A model generated the notes under the pieces. It was given only the letters and a program-made list of their open reading frames with translations. It was not told where the DNA came from and searched no databases. The translations under genes and the position numbers were made by a program. A stretch of DNA of 64,000 nucleotides from Promerops cafer (Eukaryota; Chordata; Aves; Passeriformes; Nectariniidae), in contig VZSE01009546.1 of the NCBI GenBank assembly GCA_013398275.1, forward strand, positions 759,076 through 823,075, written 5' to 3'. Within the stretch, counting starts at the first letter, position 1. Each line of letters starts with the position of its first letter. This document shows, piece by piece, positions 28,816 through 41,179 of this stretch.

Positions 28816-31800
28816 CAAAAAATATGCTTTTAAGTGAGTAGTTTCTTCTGTTTATTAGTTCCTGTAAACATTTTTTTCCCATTATGTCAATTACAGGACT
28901 ATAATTTCATTCTTGCTATTACAGATAACAAAAATTTCCTTTTAATGCTACTTCTTGAGTATTTAACTCCCAATGAAATTAGCTGAAGTAGAATTATGTG
29001 TGTTTGTAATTCAAAAGGGGCTTTGCACAATGGTGGAGGAATCCACTATATGTTCTTTGTAACTGCTGTAAAAACCAATTAAAATTATTTGTTTGATATG
29101 GCAAATTTTCCATATTCAGATAGGAAAGATAAATTACGTGTTCTCCATGTTCACCAATAGTATTCTGCAATTCAAATTATTTACTATGAAAACAATTCAA
29201 ATAAGTTAGGTTTTTATTCCTCTATAAGCACATTTTGCAGTTCTAACGAGAATTTTTTAAAAAATGTGTGGGCTAATGAAGAGGGAAGATCTAGCTTACA
29301 GACATTAATACCAACTAAACATAGAGAAATAGAAATGTAATTATGCGGTTGCTTTGTTGGCAATAATAATATTTTAAAGTCAAGTGAGGTTTCAGTGTTT
29401 TAAGGGAAATCTCGTGTTCATTTTGTTGGGGAGTTTTTTCACTTCTAAGCCCCAGATTGTGGAACTGAGTAATGAGCTAAGTATTCCACATTTCATAATT
29501 TTATAAATTAATACGTCTCTTCAAAACACAAAGTGTATAATTTGATGTGAAAGAAGTTTAAAAATCAGAAGACAAATGAACCCCCCCGCCAAAAAAAAAA
29601 GTCTCATCATCTGTAGAAAGAAAGAGATCTGAGCACGGCACTAGAGTTTTGGGTTTGGAGTGGGTATTTTTTCCCCAGGAGAAACATGTGCTGAGAATAA
29701 GATTATTCTCAAGCAGCAGAAGAGCAAGAAGGAAGAGAAAGACAGGCATTAAATCCCGCAGCTTTCCCCTCACACTCCCTCTTAAAACCCCATCAGTGGG
29801 ACTGGGCCTCACCTGCATTTCAGCAGCTGCCCAGGAGCAGCCCTCTCCCTGAACACGAAGCCACCTTGCCTGTGTGCAGATATCCCACACAAAAGAAAAA
29901 AAAGCAGCAAAATATGGCTTAAATCTGCTCCCGTCACAGGCACACACAACTCCAAGCTCAGGGAAGATAATGTCCATATGCTGGAGCCCGCCTCTCCAGG
30001 GAAATCTCTGTGCCCCCTCTCTCTCAGAGAGGTAAAGAAGGGGGAAGGGGTGGGAGGGGGCTTGCTCGCTCCCCCTCTCCTAACGGGGCTGTGCAGGACA
30101 AGGCACAGCTCCGTAGGGGGAGAGGCAGCGCAGAGACAATGCTGCACGGCCGGGAGATTAAGTCATGTTTTCTATCCCTACTTCAGAGGTTTTGTGTTGG
30201 GTTTGTGCTGTGCTTTCACCAGCGGGAGCAACCCCATTCCATGCTGGAAAAGGCAGGGGTGACCTCCTCCAGCAAGGGGCTAGGGTTTGAGGCCTGCTTG
30301 GAGGGGGTATACCAGCTAAGCCCTTCAAGGACAAAGGGTCACCATGCTGGGGTCAGCATCCCAAACTCGGTTAGGCATAATTACATCTGGTAACACTGAA
30401 GCCTTTCTAGACAAAAGGGAAGACAGCACCTGATTTCTTGGGTGAGTTTAAGGTCAAAACATAGTACAGTCCTGAAGCCAAGTGTTCTCAAAGATAAGAA
30501 GCCAAGTTAAGACCTTTCTATCCCATTTACACCTTGTCTCCTTCTTGAACATAGCCCTAAGCGCCTTTACAAGCAGCAAAGGGAGGTCCTGATGCCTGGA
30601 GCCCTATCCTTCATGATGATAGTTTTTTGGGGGTTGTTTTCCCAAAGAGCAACAAAAAAAATAACGTACTACACTGAAGCCCACATGGTTTACAACGTGA
30701 ACCCAGAACATATGGAAAAAACCCCTCTCAGGGACCAGGTCCTAAAGTTCATCCAGATCTATGGTAAATACCCACGATCCAGAGGCTTGATAACAGCTTT
30801 GCATATCTCTTGATACCCACATTAAAGCTCTGTTTCTTTAAGACACATTGCAAATGCACTAACTACCAGGTACATCCCTACAGGCAGGGGGAAATGTCAT
30901 ACCTGAAGTAGGAAAACACCTCACATTAAAAGGTATGAAAATCCCTTCCACTTCCTCAAAATGTGTGAGAGAAACGCTGCAAGACATTGTTCCCCCTTCT
31001 CTTGCAAAACCATGCCTGACCGATTTCCGCCAGCACAGCACCAGTGAGCGGCTTGTTGGGAGGAGGGCAAAGCATTCCTGGCCAAAATCAGTGGGTTGGT
31101 CTGTGCCAGATCAATGCCCTGATGCAGCATGTGGCCGGCAGCCGGCAGGAACCATCTCCATGTGAGTCACCTACAAGACTGCAGGTGCTGGAGGCCTATG
31201 GAAAGTTGAATCCTAGCCACTAACAGCAATGTAATCGTGTTGCGTGCTCAGATCTCCTGCTGATAAATGCACCCAGTTACTCCTAACTGTCTCACGTACA
31301 AAATAACACCTTCCAGAACACCTACTTCTTCAATAGATTTTAACCACACTGCAGCTGCACAAGAAAATCCATTCATCAATTATAAATCAATTGAGGAAGA
31401 GAAATCTGCAGCTCGCCTTATTGCCCTTGCTGTCCCTGCTACTCACTGATCCAGCCTGCCAGGTATTATTATTACTGCTATTACTATTACTGTTATTTTA
31501 GAGGCAGGATGAATTGAACAGATAATTCCTTCCTTCACTGATAATAACTGCAGGAGTAATTCCTTAGCAGAGTGATCTTCCCTCTGGAGGGAAAGGGAGG
31601 GAGAGGAAGACTGAAAGGGAGAAAGAGAGAGAAAGAGTCTGTCTGTGTTCCACAAAAGGCCATGGAAGTAGGGTGGGCCAGATGCAACCGCAGTCCCTGG
31701 CCACAGCACTGCCGCTCTGACTGACTTCTTTAAATAGGTAACTCTTCCCTGAGAAGGAGCTCTGCTCCTCCTCTCCCGTTTACGCTGTCAGTTCCCAGCC

Positions 31801-32908
31801 CTCCCATTCCAGGAAAAGAAGATTTGCATTATGCGAGGCTGCTTTTTACAAGTAAGGCGTTTGCAAAAAGTTTACTTCAGAGGGAAGGATTAAGGGGGCT
31901 TGTTGCTCGACGATGAAGAAATGTAACTGTCTGGATAAGGGGAAGCAAAGGCAGGCTGGAAATGTTAAAAAGGCTGGAAAGGACTTCAGGAAATTTTATC
32001 CACTCTCTGATAAACATAGCTTCATTAAAAATCATTGGGAATGGAGAAAGGGGAATGCGACATACAAGTCTGAAAAAAAACCTAAAATAAAATAATAATA
32101 ATAATCTGAGGGGAGGGGGGTTTTTTACCCTTCCCTGCTGAAGTAGTCTTGCAGACATTTTTCTATTGTATTAAATTAATCATTCCAAATATGACAGTAT
32201 GCCAGTATTTCTGGAACTAAACGAGTAGCAGGACAACAGGATATTTTACTCTTTTTTTGGTGTTGAGTGTTCCGAGGTGACTAAATTTGCCTTGTTGAGC
32301 CTTGTAAAATCCTGACTTAATCATGTAAACTTCTGTGTAAGCAAAATAGACGAAACTTCAAAGGGTCAAAAACCCTTTAGGGATTTGTGAGGAGACGCCA
32401 GCAATAGATCCTAATCTGCCTCCAGAATCCTGGCTGTATTTGTCCAAGAAACTGGTACCAGCAAACTCTCGAAGGTAGAGATAGTGGGTTGATTCAGCCT
32501 TTATCCCCTTAGAGAGTATTGGCTTTGTGAGGCTCTAGGCAGCACTTCAACGCCAGGGGATCTTGCCCAAACCCTCTAAAAATGAAGTACAGGAGTAATT
32601 TGAGATAATGACTTTGTAACAGGCTTGGGCAGACCTTGGACAGAAGAAGTGAGAGATGTTATCACCCCAGCATTCCTCTTAAAATGCAGTTTTTTCCCCT
32701 GCTTATTCCCAGTTAGTCAAAGCTACATTAACATTCCATCCAGGGCTGCTAAACAGAATCTTAATTAGTCCTGATACTCTTGTGCAAGGGGTTTATTCAT
32801 TGCACTTTTAACTAATGGTTGCTGTCAGAGTATTTTTTTTCCTTCTTTGGGTTCTTTGGGGATATCGTGTTCTTCTGCAAAGCATGACAGAAATGTAATG
32901 TGCATGCA

Positions 32909-32955
32909 AAAAAAAAAAAAAAAAAAAAAGAAAAAAAAAAGAAAAGAAAAAAAAA
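32909..32955 (+). repeat. Poly-A / A-rich tract
   Basis: An A run of about 47 bp interrupted by single Gs. Confidence 0.85.
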
Positions 32956-33102
32956 GCTTGCAGATATGAAATTTTGCGATTGAGGCTGACTCCAGCCTTG
33001 TCTAATGGCAAGACATTGTTAGGACTAATGAGAATAACTTCACCAACAGAAATATCTCTGCATTTTGTTTATCTTAAATTTCAGTGGTACAGGCTCTCTC
33101 GC

Positions 33103-33126
33103 TCTTTTTTTTTTTTTTTTTTTTTC
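33103..33126 (+). repeat. Poly-T tract
   Basis: An uninterrupted T run of about 23 bp following CTCTCGCTC. Confidence 0.85.
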
Positions 33127-33339
33127 CCGTGACAGAAAACAGTACATACTTCTCAGTGTTTTGAAGCAGCTCAAGCAGCTCCCACTCAATTTCCAGCCCT
33201 CTGTATTTTGCACTAGCCACCCGTGGCTCAGTATTTAGCAAGAGTCTGTAAGTGGAGAATTAACAAGTTACCGAGCGGCCCGTTGCTCCGGCAGGACCCT
33301 TCTCTCTTCATTAAATCGTGTTTATAACCCTGCTTTACA

Positions 33340-33640
33340 GTCATTCCTCCCTCCGCCCCTCGTCTTAACACCCCCGCAGGCGTACACCCGTTTCTGTGTT
33401 ACACGCTCACGCGTGTCTGTCCCCGCCGCGCTCCGCTCGGACTGGCTCCGGTGTCAGCAAGGGGAAGGCGCCCGTAAGAGTTCTGCACGCACACATGATG
33501 TGAGGTGAGCATCCCTCAAGGTTATTTGTGGCTCGGGGCTTTATCGTGACAGTGAACAGGCACGACATGCACCACTAAAGCCAAGGAGAGTCGAAGCGGG
33601 GGTGCCTCGCCACCCGCGCTGGGCTTTTTCGTTGGTCAAC
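33340..33640. other. Small CpG-rich segment
   Basis: CpG-dense sequence (CCGCCGCGCTCCGCTCGG and neighbours) in an otherwise AT-rich zone. No promoter elements or exon were identified. Confidence 0.5.
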
Positions 33641-33879
33641 CGCGGCAGAAGCTGCTTTTTGCCTGTAAATCTACGTTCAGCTACACCGATCTCGGAAACA
33701 GATTTATAAGTCTATAAATTACCGTTTCTTTCCTGGGGCTTGGAGGAAAGGAATAAAGAGGAGAGGGAGAGAGCGAGAAACAGAAACACAGAGAGAGAAA
33801 GGTGTTTCTTTAAAATAGGAGGTCCGTGTTATTTAGCTGCTGCTCACCCGTATTAAAGCCTCCTTCCCATAAGCTTGCG

Positions 33880-34070
33880 TAACATTGATTACTCACAAAG
33901 AGTTCACAATAACTATCATGTAGCTAAACTAATTGAGACAATCATGCTAAGTTATAGTCAGCCTAAAAGGTACCATTGATGTGGTAATGCCTATAGAAAG
34001 TCAGACATGCGACTCACTACCATTTAATTGCTCCTTTAAACCTGTTATTACAATGTTAACTGGCTTAAGT
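33880..34070. promoter_or_regulatory. Candidate conserved regulatory element
   Basis: A repeat-free block with closely spaced homeodomain-type cores (CTAATTGAG, TTTAATTG), ACAAT motifs and TGTTAACTGG. It lies between two CpG-rich segments downstream of IRX2. Iroquois loci are known for many conserved enhancers, so it is a reasonable candidate. Evidence is composition only. Confidence 0.3.
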
Positions 34071-34357
34071 ATATATCGCTCCCTTTTATTGCCTTGATGT
34101 GACAAATTAAAACATACACTCTGGAAGCGGCATTCATTTGCGAACGTAGTTGCAGGAAAAAGGGAACCGGGCGATGTCAAACCTGTCAGAATGTATTAAT
34201 TTTAAAACTTGCATTTTGCACTGCAATTGCCAGTGCAGTTTTGTTGCACTGGGAAAACATTTTTTTTTTTAATATAAACGTGTAACTGCTACGTATAATA
34301 TCATATACACTTATTCCATCTCGCTCAGAGCTGCCGTAAGACGAGCCCCATCGCGCT

Positions 34358-34407
34358 AAAAAAACAAACAAACAAACAAACAAACAAACAAAAAAAAAAA
34401 ACAAACA
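34358..34407 (+). repeat. (AAAC)n microsatellite with A run
   Basis: Seven or more AAAC units followed by an A run of about 12. Confidence 0.9.
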
Positions 34408-34429
34408 GAAAAAACCCATCCCTTTTGGC

Positions 34430-35100
34430 TCCGAGACCTCGCCTGACGCTAAATTAAGCGGAGGTCTAGGAAAGCGGGGAGGGAGGCAACAATGGAGCTT
34501 CTACCTCGGCTCAGTGCCACACGCCTCTGGGGAGGGGGGTGAGAGTTTTCCGTAGTTACCTACCCCGGGCTGCCGAGTCCCAGGCCCGGGGAGGAGGGGG
34601 TTACCCACGCCCCAAGACACGGGGGCAAGGCGGCAGCCACGGCTCCTGCGGGCTGCTCTTTTGCTGCCTTTCTTCACGATGAAGCTCTGCCGAGCTCCCG
34701 CAAGGAGGGACAAAAAAGAATTATTTCTTGCCCTCCCATCCCGAGGGCTGAGCCGGGTTGAGGATCATTTACACGCACCAGGCTGCGCCTCTGCCGCTGC
34801 GAGGAGCTGAGCCAGCCCCGCATCGCGCTGCGCCTCTCTCCCTCTGTCCCCCGTGCATCCTCCGCGGGCTGGGCGGGAGCTTCACGGGCTCCAGGTGAAA
34901 CCCCTTCCCTAGAGCAATGGTGAAGGCATTAATTCCCCCAAACAAGAAATATGCAGTTTCCTTCTTCTCTTTCCCCTCCTCCGCTCGCGGGAAGATGTCA
35001 GGGGGTTAAAATGTCCTGCTCGCCCTCTCCCTTGATCTCGGGGAGAGAGGTAAGAGTTGCTGGCACCTTTATGGGACTCAGACCTGCGGCGGCTGCGGGA
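34430..35100. other. CpG island downstream of IRX2
   Basis: GC-rich, CpG-dense sequence about 5 kb beyond the IRX2 3' end. It could mark an unannotated non-coding promoter or a Polycomb-type island; no coding exon is recognisable. Confidence 0.55.
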
Positions 35101-35324
35101 AGCGTCGGCCCCCGCTAACTTTGATCGGCCTTATTCATCCCAGCTGTGCTCTATTTGTTTGTCATTTCGCCTTTTTACTCCCAGAATCGTTATTTATTGT
35201 CTGAAAAGTGAAACGCGCAGTGATTTGCCTTTACGTGGACTCTTTGCAAACGGGGGGAGACAGCTCCTGCCCCTCCCCCTCCCTGCGAAGGGGGGCTGCC
35301 AAAAGAGAGGGAAAAAACTCTGTC

Positions 35325-35560
35325 TCAATCATTATCAAATCAGCTTTGAATTCATTACTCCAGAGCATTAACTAATTACCAGATCAGAGAGAAGAAAAAA
35401 TAAATATCCCTTTAAATAACTGAAGGTAATTATAACCCTGTTGTTGACACTAACGATTAATAATTGATCAGAAGTTATACACAATAAATTGTCAATTTAT
35501 CTCCCTATAAAAATGCACATGCTTATTTTTATTTTACTTCCTAGGCATTCTTTAAGAGCC
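35325..35560. promoter_or_regulatory. Candidate conserved regulatory element (TAAT-rich)
   Basis: A sharp drop from CpG-rich to AT-rich, non-repetitive sequence containing CTAATTACC, GGTAATTATAACC, CGATTAATAATTGATCAG, and TTGTCAATTT. Dense homeodomain and TALE-like sites in a clean block flanked by CpG islands suggest an enhancer. Evidence is composition and motif density only. Confidence 0.35.
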
Positions 35561-35689
35561 CGAGCAGCAACAGTATCCACACAGCCGCCGTGCAAGGAGC
35601 AATAGGATTTTTTTTTTGTCCCCTGCTCAAATATTCGGGAGTATTTTGAAATCTCTCGTCACGGATGACACAAGACGGAGTGGAGAAGT

Positions 35690-36100
35690 GACTTTTTCTG
35701 CCTGTGTGCGTTCCTGCCTTTCCGAGAGAGGCTGGGCCGGGGTGACACCCCCCGCCTTTCCTTTCAGTCCTTAAATCCCGAAAGGATCCAGGTTAACGGA
35801 GGCCACCCCCGAGGCCGAGTGGCCACGTCCTTCTGTCCCTTACTTTTTGCTCAGGGAAGAATGCAGCCGGCTCGGTGGAGATTGGATGTGAAATGATGAC
35901 ATTTTTTCCTTGAGTCACGGCTCGGGAGGGGGGGCACGGGTCCAGGCTGCGGGAGCGGGGCTGACATCTGGGCAGGGCGCTCACAGGTAAAACACTTCCC
36001 CAGAGCCCGCCTGCCTCCAGGTCTCTCTCTCTCTGCAGCTCCGAGCTACCTGTGTGCCAGCGTGTCCCGCGGACCGCGCTTTCCCTCTGTACTTTCAATA
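35690..36100. other. CpG-rich segment
   Basis: Moderately CpG-dense sequence with a CTCTCTCT tract at 36,022-36,036. No gene was found. Confidence 0.45.
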
Positions 36101-36459
36101 AATACTCTGCTTCAGAGACGCCGAGTAATAATCGGGGATTAGATGCATGGGTGCTTTGACTATGCACTATGGATCCCTTTGTTTTTTAACTTTTCCCCCC
36201 TCCCTCCCTCTTTTATTTCTTTAGAAGCTGGAAACATACCTAAGTTATTAGTTACTGGATTAAAAACAAAGGGATGAACATCACATTACTTAATGTGGAG
36301 TATTACTCTAATAGCAGTATTTTTTTTACCATCATTATTCAGTTCCTACAATGGAAAGGCTCCTTTCGACTACCTGGATCGTGGGAAGCTTGCCTAAGCA
36401 CCCGAAATATGTCTGAATGGAGAAGGCAAAGAATCGACCTATATATAAATTCTGTCTAG

Positions 36460-36555
36460 GGTGGTGATTTTGTTAGTTTGTTTGTTTTTGTTTGTTGGTT
36501 TGTTTTGTGGGGGTGGAGTGAGTTTGGGGGGAGGGGTGGTTTGTTTGTTTCAAAA
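36460..36555 (+). repeat. GTTT/GGGG-rich low-complexity tract
   Basis: TTTG units and G-rich runs (GTGGGGGTGG, GGGGGGAGGGG) in about 95 bp. Confidence 0.7.
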
Positions 36556-36689
36556 GTCAATAAGCAATAAAACCCTCCCGGTATTGACTACATTCCTGCC
36601 ACAGTCTCTCAGACGAGCGCTGAGTCTGAACCGCCTAAAAGTGAGATATAACATGTGACAGAGCCAGAAACTTTCAGTAGTGACAGGGC

Positions 36690-36870
36690 TGTGCTTTTCT
36701 TTTCCCGTGAGGATGGGCACGGAGAGGCCACCTCGGAGCGGAGGGGAGCGGGTCGGGCCGGGCAGCTTCGCTCTGCTCCGGGCGGGCCGGTCCCGGGCCA
36801 CTCCCTCTCCTCGCCGCGGGGCTGGTGGCCCCGCCGTGTCGGGAGCTGATTGATGGCCCGTTAGGGAGGT
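36690..36870. other. Short CpG island
   Basis: A very CpG-dense segment of about 180 bp (GGTCGGGCCGGGCAG and neighbours), one of several spaced along the locus. Confidence 0.55.
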
Positions 36871-37208
36871 GGCTGCCGTCAGGTAGGGCTGATTCAGATA
36901 GCCAGCCTTACATCTTCTTTCTTCACCTGGAAGATCATCCTTCCATCCCTCCCCAAAACCTGAAGACCATCTCCGCGGGTAGAAATCCGTGAGGGCAGTC
37001 CTTTTTGTTGCTGTGTTGGTGGGTTTTGTTACTTTTTTTTCCTTCCCCTGCAGCCTGCCTCTCTGTAATAGGGCTGAGCAAGTCGGGGGCAAATACGTCA
37101 GTGGAGCGGGGAGAGAAACGCAGATGCCCGTGGCACTTTACATTAACTTTCCCCTTAGCCGGGCCCGTTGCCCTCCATCCACGAACTGGTGCGCAGCAGC
37201 AATTCCCA

Positions 37209-37236
37209 TGTCTGTCTGTCTGTCTGTCTGTCTGTC
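37209..37236 (+). repeat. (TGTC)7 microsatellite
   Basis: Seven perfect tetranucleotide units in a moderately GC-rich segment. Confidence 0.93.
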
Positions 37237-37639
37237 CGCTGCTGGCCTGAGCTGCGTGTTACCTCCGTCCCCATCCCTTCCCCCAGCCTCCAGCCAAACA
37301 AAGGTGGGCGACGCTTTTTTTCTGCTCCTAAAGGCAGTTGGTGAGCAGCTTTCCTGAAACAATAACTCTCTTATTGAGAACAAATGTTGACATTTGCAGG
37401 GAGCGAGGAAAAAAGCAGCCCAGGAAGTGTAAAGTGGAAAGCGACTCTCTTCCTATTTGACGACAGCGCCAATTCCTCCGGGATCCCACCTGAGATTAAA
37501 GCCCGAATTTCAATAAATCAGCTCTAATGAAACCTCTGGCCCCGAAGAGGGAAGGGTTTGCCTTTCCCTCTCCGAAACGAGCACAGAAAAGAGGGGCGGG
37601 GGGTGGGGAGAAGGGGGAGTAAATATAGAAAGGGGTGTG

Positions 37640-39849
37640 AGATTTTAATCCCAGCGGGCTCATTAGCATCGTTATGAAATAAACCATACACAGAGTGATG
37701 TATTTTATCGTTTATCCCTCTTTCTTGCTACACTGAAATAATCACGTTGTTTTTGCCAACAATCTAGCAAGGCTACACTTTCCTCCTGCTTTCAATTTTG
37801 ATTACTAAATCTCGAATGATGTTGAATATGCAGTTCTTGCCCATTAGTTTCTTGTTTAAAAAAATAAATTCATATGCCAAATCATTTCAGTGAAGCCCAT
37901 CTGCATCCATGAACCATTTGTGAGTTTCTCAGAGGATGAGAGAAGTCCATTGGGTTTTACATACATAGTGAATACTTGAAAGCGAGTTTTCCGAGTCTTT
38001 CTACTTTTCTTTCCAGAAAGAAATCCAGGTCTAAATACTAGCAAGGGTGGGTAAATTATGGAAATCTTTTATAAGTCTTTGGGCGTATAAACATCAAAGG
38101 AATGTCGTTAGCCTTTTTTAATCTCTGCCACAGCTTTTGGTTTTTACCAATTGAAATGTACACTTTGTGTCCAACAGAGACCTGGGACGTATAACATGGG
38201 TGGTGGGGGCTCATGGAGTAGGAGCAAGAGTGGGGGAAAGAAAGTTCAGGTATTTTCCCTGACATAAAAATCCCTCCGTAAAACCTTCCTGGACTGCACA
38301 GTAAAGACGGTCGAGGATGATTATAGTAAATATTTGCAATCTACGTCGTATGCTAAACTGGAGGGAAAAAAATTAATTACTTCTTAGCTGTTTGCTAATT
38401 GTACTACATGCAGATACAATTGCATTCTACCTCAGTGAAAAAGAGGAAGTTACAAGAGCAAAGAAGCATCATTCCCCAAACAGCATAAGAGTATGAGTAG
38501 GCCTCCAGCTGCAAAGATCTTCACTGCTTTATGTTTAGCTAGACAGATCTCAGAGTATTCCAGGATAACGTTATTAATTTCTGCCCTTTCGGCTGAAACA
38601 CACACGCATTTTCTCAGTCAGTTCGATGTCTTTATAGGGGTAAATTACGAAGGGGGGTGAGGGGGGGTATGCAAGGGAAGATGGATCATGGGAATTGTAT
38701 ATATACATTCAAGAAAAACAGCTTCCTTTCCCCCTATTTAATATAATCACAACATATTTCCGGACTCCAGACTAGCAGGGCTCTTTATCCAGTTAACCTT
38801 CCCAAGGCTGATGCCTGAAGTATCTAAGATCACTTTCAAATGCCCTTTCTAACAAGACCTGAGCAAGAGGCCACTAATTTTCACTGAACAAAAAGCCACT
38901 GGAGAGAGATCCGTTTGTCAATATCAACTGGTCCAGCAATTTCCCATCTTCAGACACATCAGCCTATCTGAGCTGGCAGATGTTTAGACAAGATTTTATA
39001 AATTGTTCAATATCAGACCATAATGAACCCCAACTGACCATTCCAAAGCAGCTAAAAGCATTCAGGATCTCCCCTGCTGGGATCTAATAATGCTCTCACG
39101 CTGGAACATTATTAATCATGGAATAAAATAGATGAGCCTCTTGAAAAATAAGTGTATGATTGATTAAAGGGCAATCTAAGAAGCTATTATTCTTGTTTTA
39201 TAACCGTAAGTTATATTCACTCAATTTATCTTTTGGGGAAAATAAATGATTGTTCATTTCTTTTCTGAAATTATATTATATGAGGATTCCCATTATTTTA
39301 CTAAAAATTAAAATTATGAGTTGGCTAATTTTATGATTCAAATCAAAGCGGGTTTCCAATGTAACTGTAAAGGTATGGTTTACAAATATAAAGAGGGAAA
39401 ACCATAAAAACCCAAACAGGTATTGAACTTTAAATCTTTTTTTTTTTTCCCTTGCATATTTTAACCAGAAGCCGAAAATAAGTAATTAGAAGTAAACAAT
39501 AGTTGATAATATTTTTTTCCCCTAGAAATAGTGAATTTTAAGAATGATAACTCAAATAAAGAGATACTTCACACCCAGTATAAATAGCTTATAAGAAACA
39601 TACGTATATTCCCATCACCCTTTCTATGCATATTCATGTATATATACAAATACGTATTTGTACATATGAGTGTATTTAAAGCTTAAGCATAACGGAACAA
39701 GCCAGAAGGAATTAATTTATGCAAAGTATATATTTGCAATATGTTTAAATTGCTGACTCATTTTATGATCTTAGCTCTACTAGTGAAATTAGAAATTTCC
39801 TCCTTTTCTAAATAATAAATTAGTATTTTGAGAGAAATGAAAGAAAAGC
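37640..39849. other. Non-coding sequence 3' of IRX2
   Basis: AT-rich sequence between the IRX2 polyadenylation region and the CpG islands. No exon was recognised. It contains the candidate element at 38,930-39,200. Confidence 0.5.
38930..39200. promoter_or_regulatory. Candidate conserved regulatory element
   Basis: A repeat-free block with TTCAATATCAGACC, ATCTAATAATGC, CATTATTAATCATGG and TGATTGATTAAAGG, the last resembling PBX/TALE-type TGATTGAT. It lies about 0.7-0.9 kb beyond the IRX2 polyadenylation sites. The call rests on motif density and lack of repeats. Confidence 0.35.
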
Positions 39850-41179
39850 ACAACGTTGTTGCAGACTAGTCTGTTTTTATTTACAATTAAAGATATAAAT
39901 TAGTAAAGAATTCTTGTTAAACAACCAAAGATTGTATAACCATCAACGTTTCAAATAAAAACCAGGCAAAATTTATTTACAAAAAGTTCAGATTTCATTG
40001 CAATACAACTTGCATAAATTACTAGAAGCTTTATATCGTTACAAAAATAAATATCAAATTTGTTTCCACTTTGTAAGGACTCAAGTTCTCCAATCACGTC
40101 TTTATTATCTCTACTGTATACATCTTTTACAAATAAATTTTACAATAAATCCTATCACACCTATCGAATAGATACCGTGGCAATGAAGTGATCAATTCAA
40201 GATATCCTGAGAAAAACAGATCTGTTTTCAAAAGTCACACATACATTGGGGAAACTATACTATACCAGAAAACTCACGTATGTCCAACAAAATTCTGGTT
40301 TAATAATTAGATTCTGAAGATTTAATAGTGCTCTGTGGTCTTCTTTTATACAGTGGCACCAGATGTGATCCGGATTTAGAGATTTGTTATATATATTAGC
40401 TCGGGGAGAGATGATGGCTTGCTGACTTTTTTCAAAGCAATTGTGACACCTACCTGTGGACCAAGGAAAAAACCAGATCATCCAAAAATCCTTCAATTAA
40501 ACTCTAACACCATTAAACGGGGTGGGCGGGAAAGAAAGTAAAGCAAAATTCTTACTCGTCTAATTTCTTCTAACAAAAATAAAAGTTAGTTGAAAAATAT
40601 CGGCAAGGCGATTTTTTTGTTGTTGTTTATTTAGCTCTAAATAGCGGAAGTATTCAGAGTACCTTTGCCAGCTAGGCAAGAGCCAAGTCACAGGTAACAT
40701 ACCTTGCTTAATATTCATGTAGGTTTCTTACAGTTGTCCCTTTTTATTTTAAATACGCGGTCACTGCGTGAAGCCCCATCAGGATGTACAATTTTAGCAC
40801 TGCCACGTGAGCACAAGCACTCCGTTTTTAAATAACAATACCTTCAAAGGTATTTTTTTTCTCCTAAAGATTTCTTTCCGTAACTTTTAAGTAGTCCCTA
40901 CGGCTTCGCCTTTCACAAGCAAAGAGTATGCAAAGTGAGGGAACTGTCTAACCTGGCTTGAAAATTAAGACAAACCCAAGAAAGAAAAGTCGTCATAAGA
41001 GGTTTCCGAAAACAGCAGAAAAAATAATGTTTTACTTTGTGACCAAACTCTCAAGTAATGAAGCAAGAAATTAACGTTAAGCAAGTCTAGAACTGTGCAG
41101 CACGTCTCAGACCTGATGCCAAATGATCGGTGTAATAGAAAATGTTCTCACTTACTTGCATTGCTGTGTGATTGCACTT
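39850..41179 (-). other. IRX2: IRX2 3' untranslated region
   Basis: About 1.3 kb of AT-rich sequence lies between the stop codon and a group of minus-strand AATAAA signals (TTTATT on the plus strand at 40,101-40,106, 39,972-39,977 and 39,877-39,882). The outermost signal would place cleavage near 39,850-39,865. The end at 39,850 is inferred from these signals; no transcript data were available. Confidence 0.6.
39877..40106 (-). terminator. IRX2: Candidate IRX2 polyadenylation signals (three AATAAA)
   Basis: Three canonical hexamers lie on the minus strand at 40,101-40,106, 39,972-39,977 and 39,877-39,882, in an AT-rich segment where the gene should end. Alternative polyadenylation among them is possible. 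Which one is used cannot be told from sequence. Confidence 0.5.

Larger units (their letters stand above)
13451..29560. other. Gene desert with short simple repeats
   Basis: About 16 kb of AT-rich sequence with poly-A at 20,493-20,514, poly-T at 22,614-22,639 and a CT-rich tract at 27,535-27,565. No gene, tRNA or complete mobile element was recognised. A 77-codon open frame at 16,755-16,988 was examined and not accepted. Confidence 0.5.
29561..33339. other. Transition region, moderate GC, no gene found
   Basis: Composition rises towards the IRX2 side, with GC-richer patches at 29,740-30,300 and 31,550-31,800. Open frames up to 139 codons exist on both strands but lack domains and overlap each other. 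A long A tract at 32,909-32,955 and a T tract at 33,103-33,126 bracket a short AT-rich block. Confidence 0.5.

Noticed and set aside
29558..30393. Several overlapping open frames of 94-139 codons on both strands
   Set aside because: They have no domains, no splice structure and mutual overlap; GC-rich patches commonly give such frames.
36550..37092. 180-codon minus-strand open frame downstream of IRX2
   Set aside because: It arises in a CpG island, has no domain and overlaps plus-strand frames of similar quality.
41085..41125. Minus-strand peptide SETCCTVLDLL as a possible IRX2 tail
   Set aside because: It resembles the conserved tail only loosely and is out of phase with its nearest acceptor; the true tail was found at 41,180-41,223.
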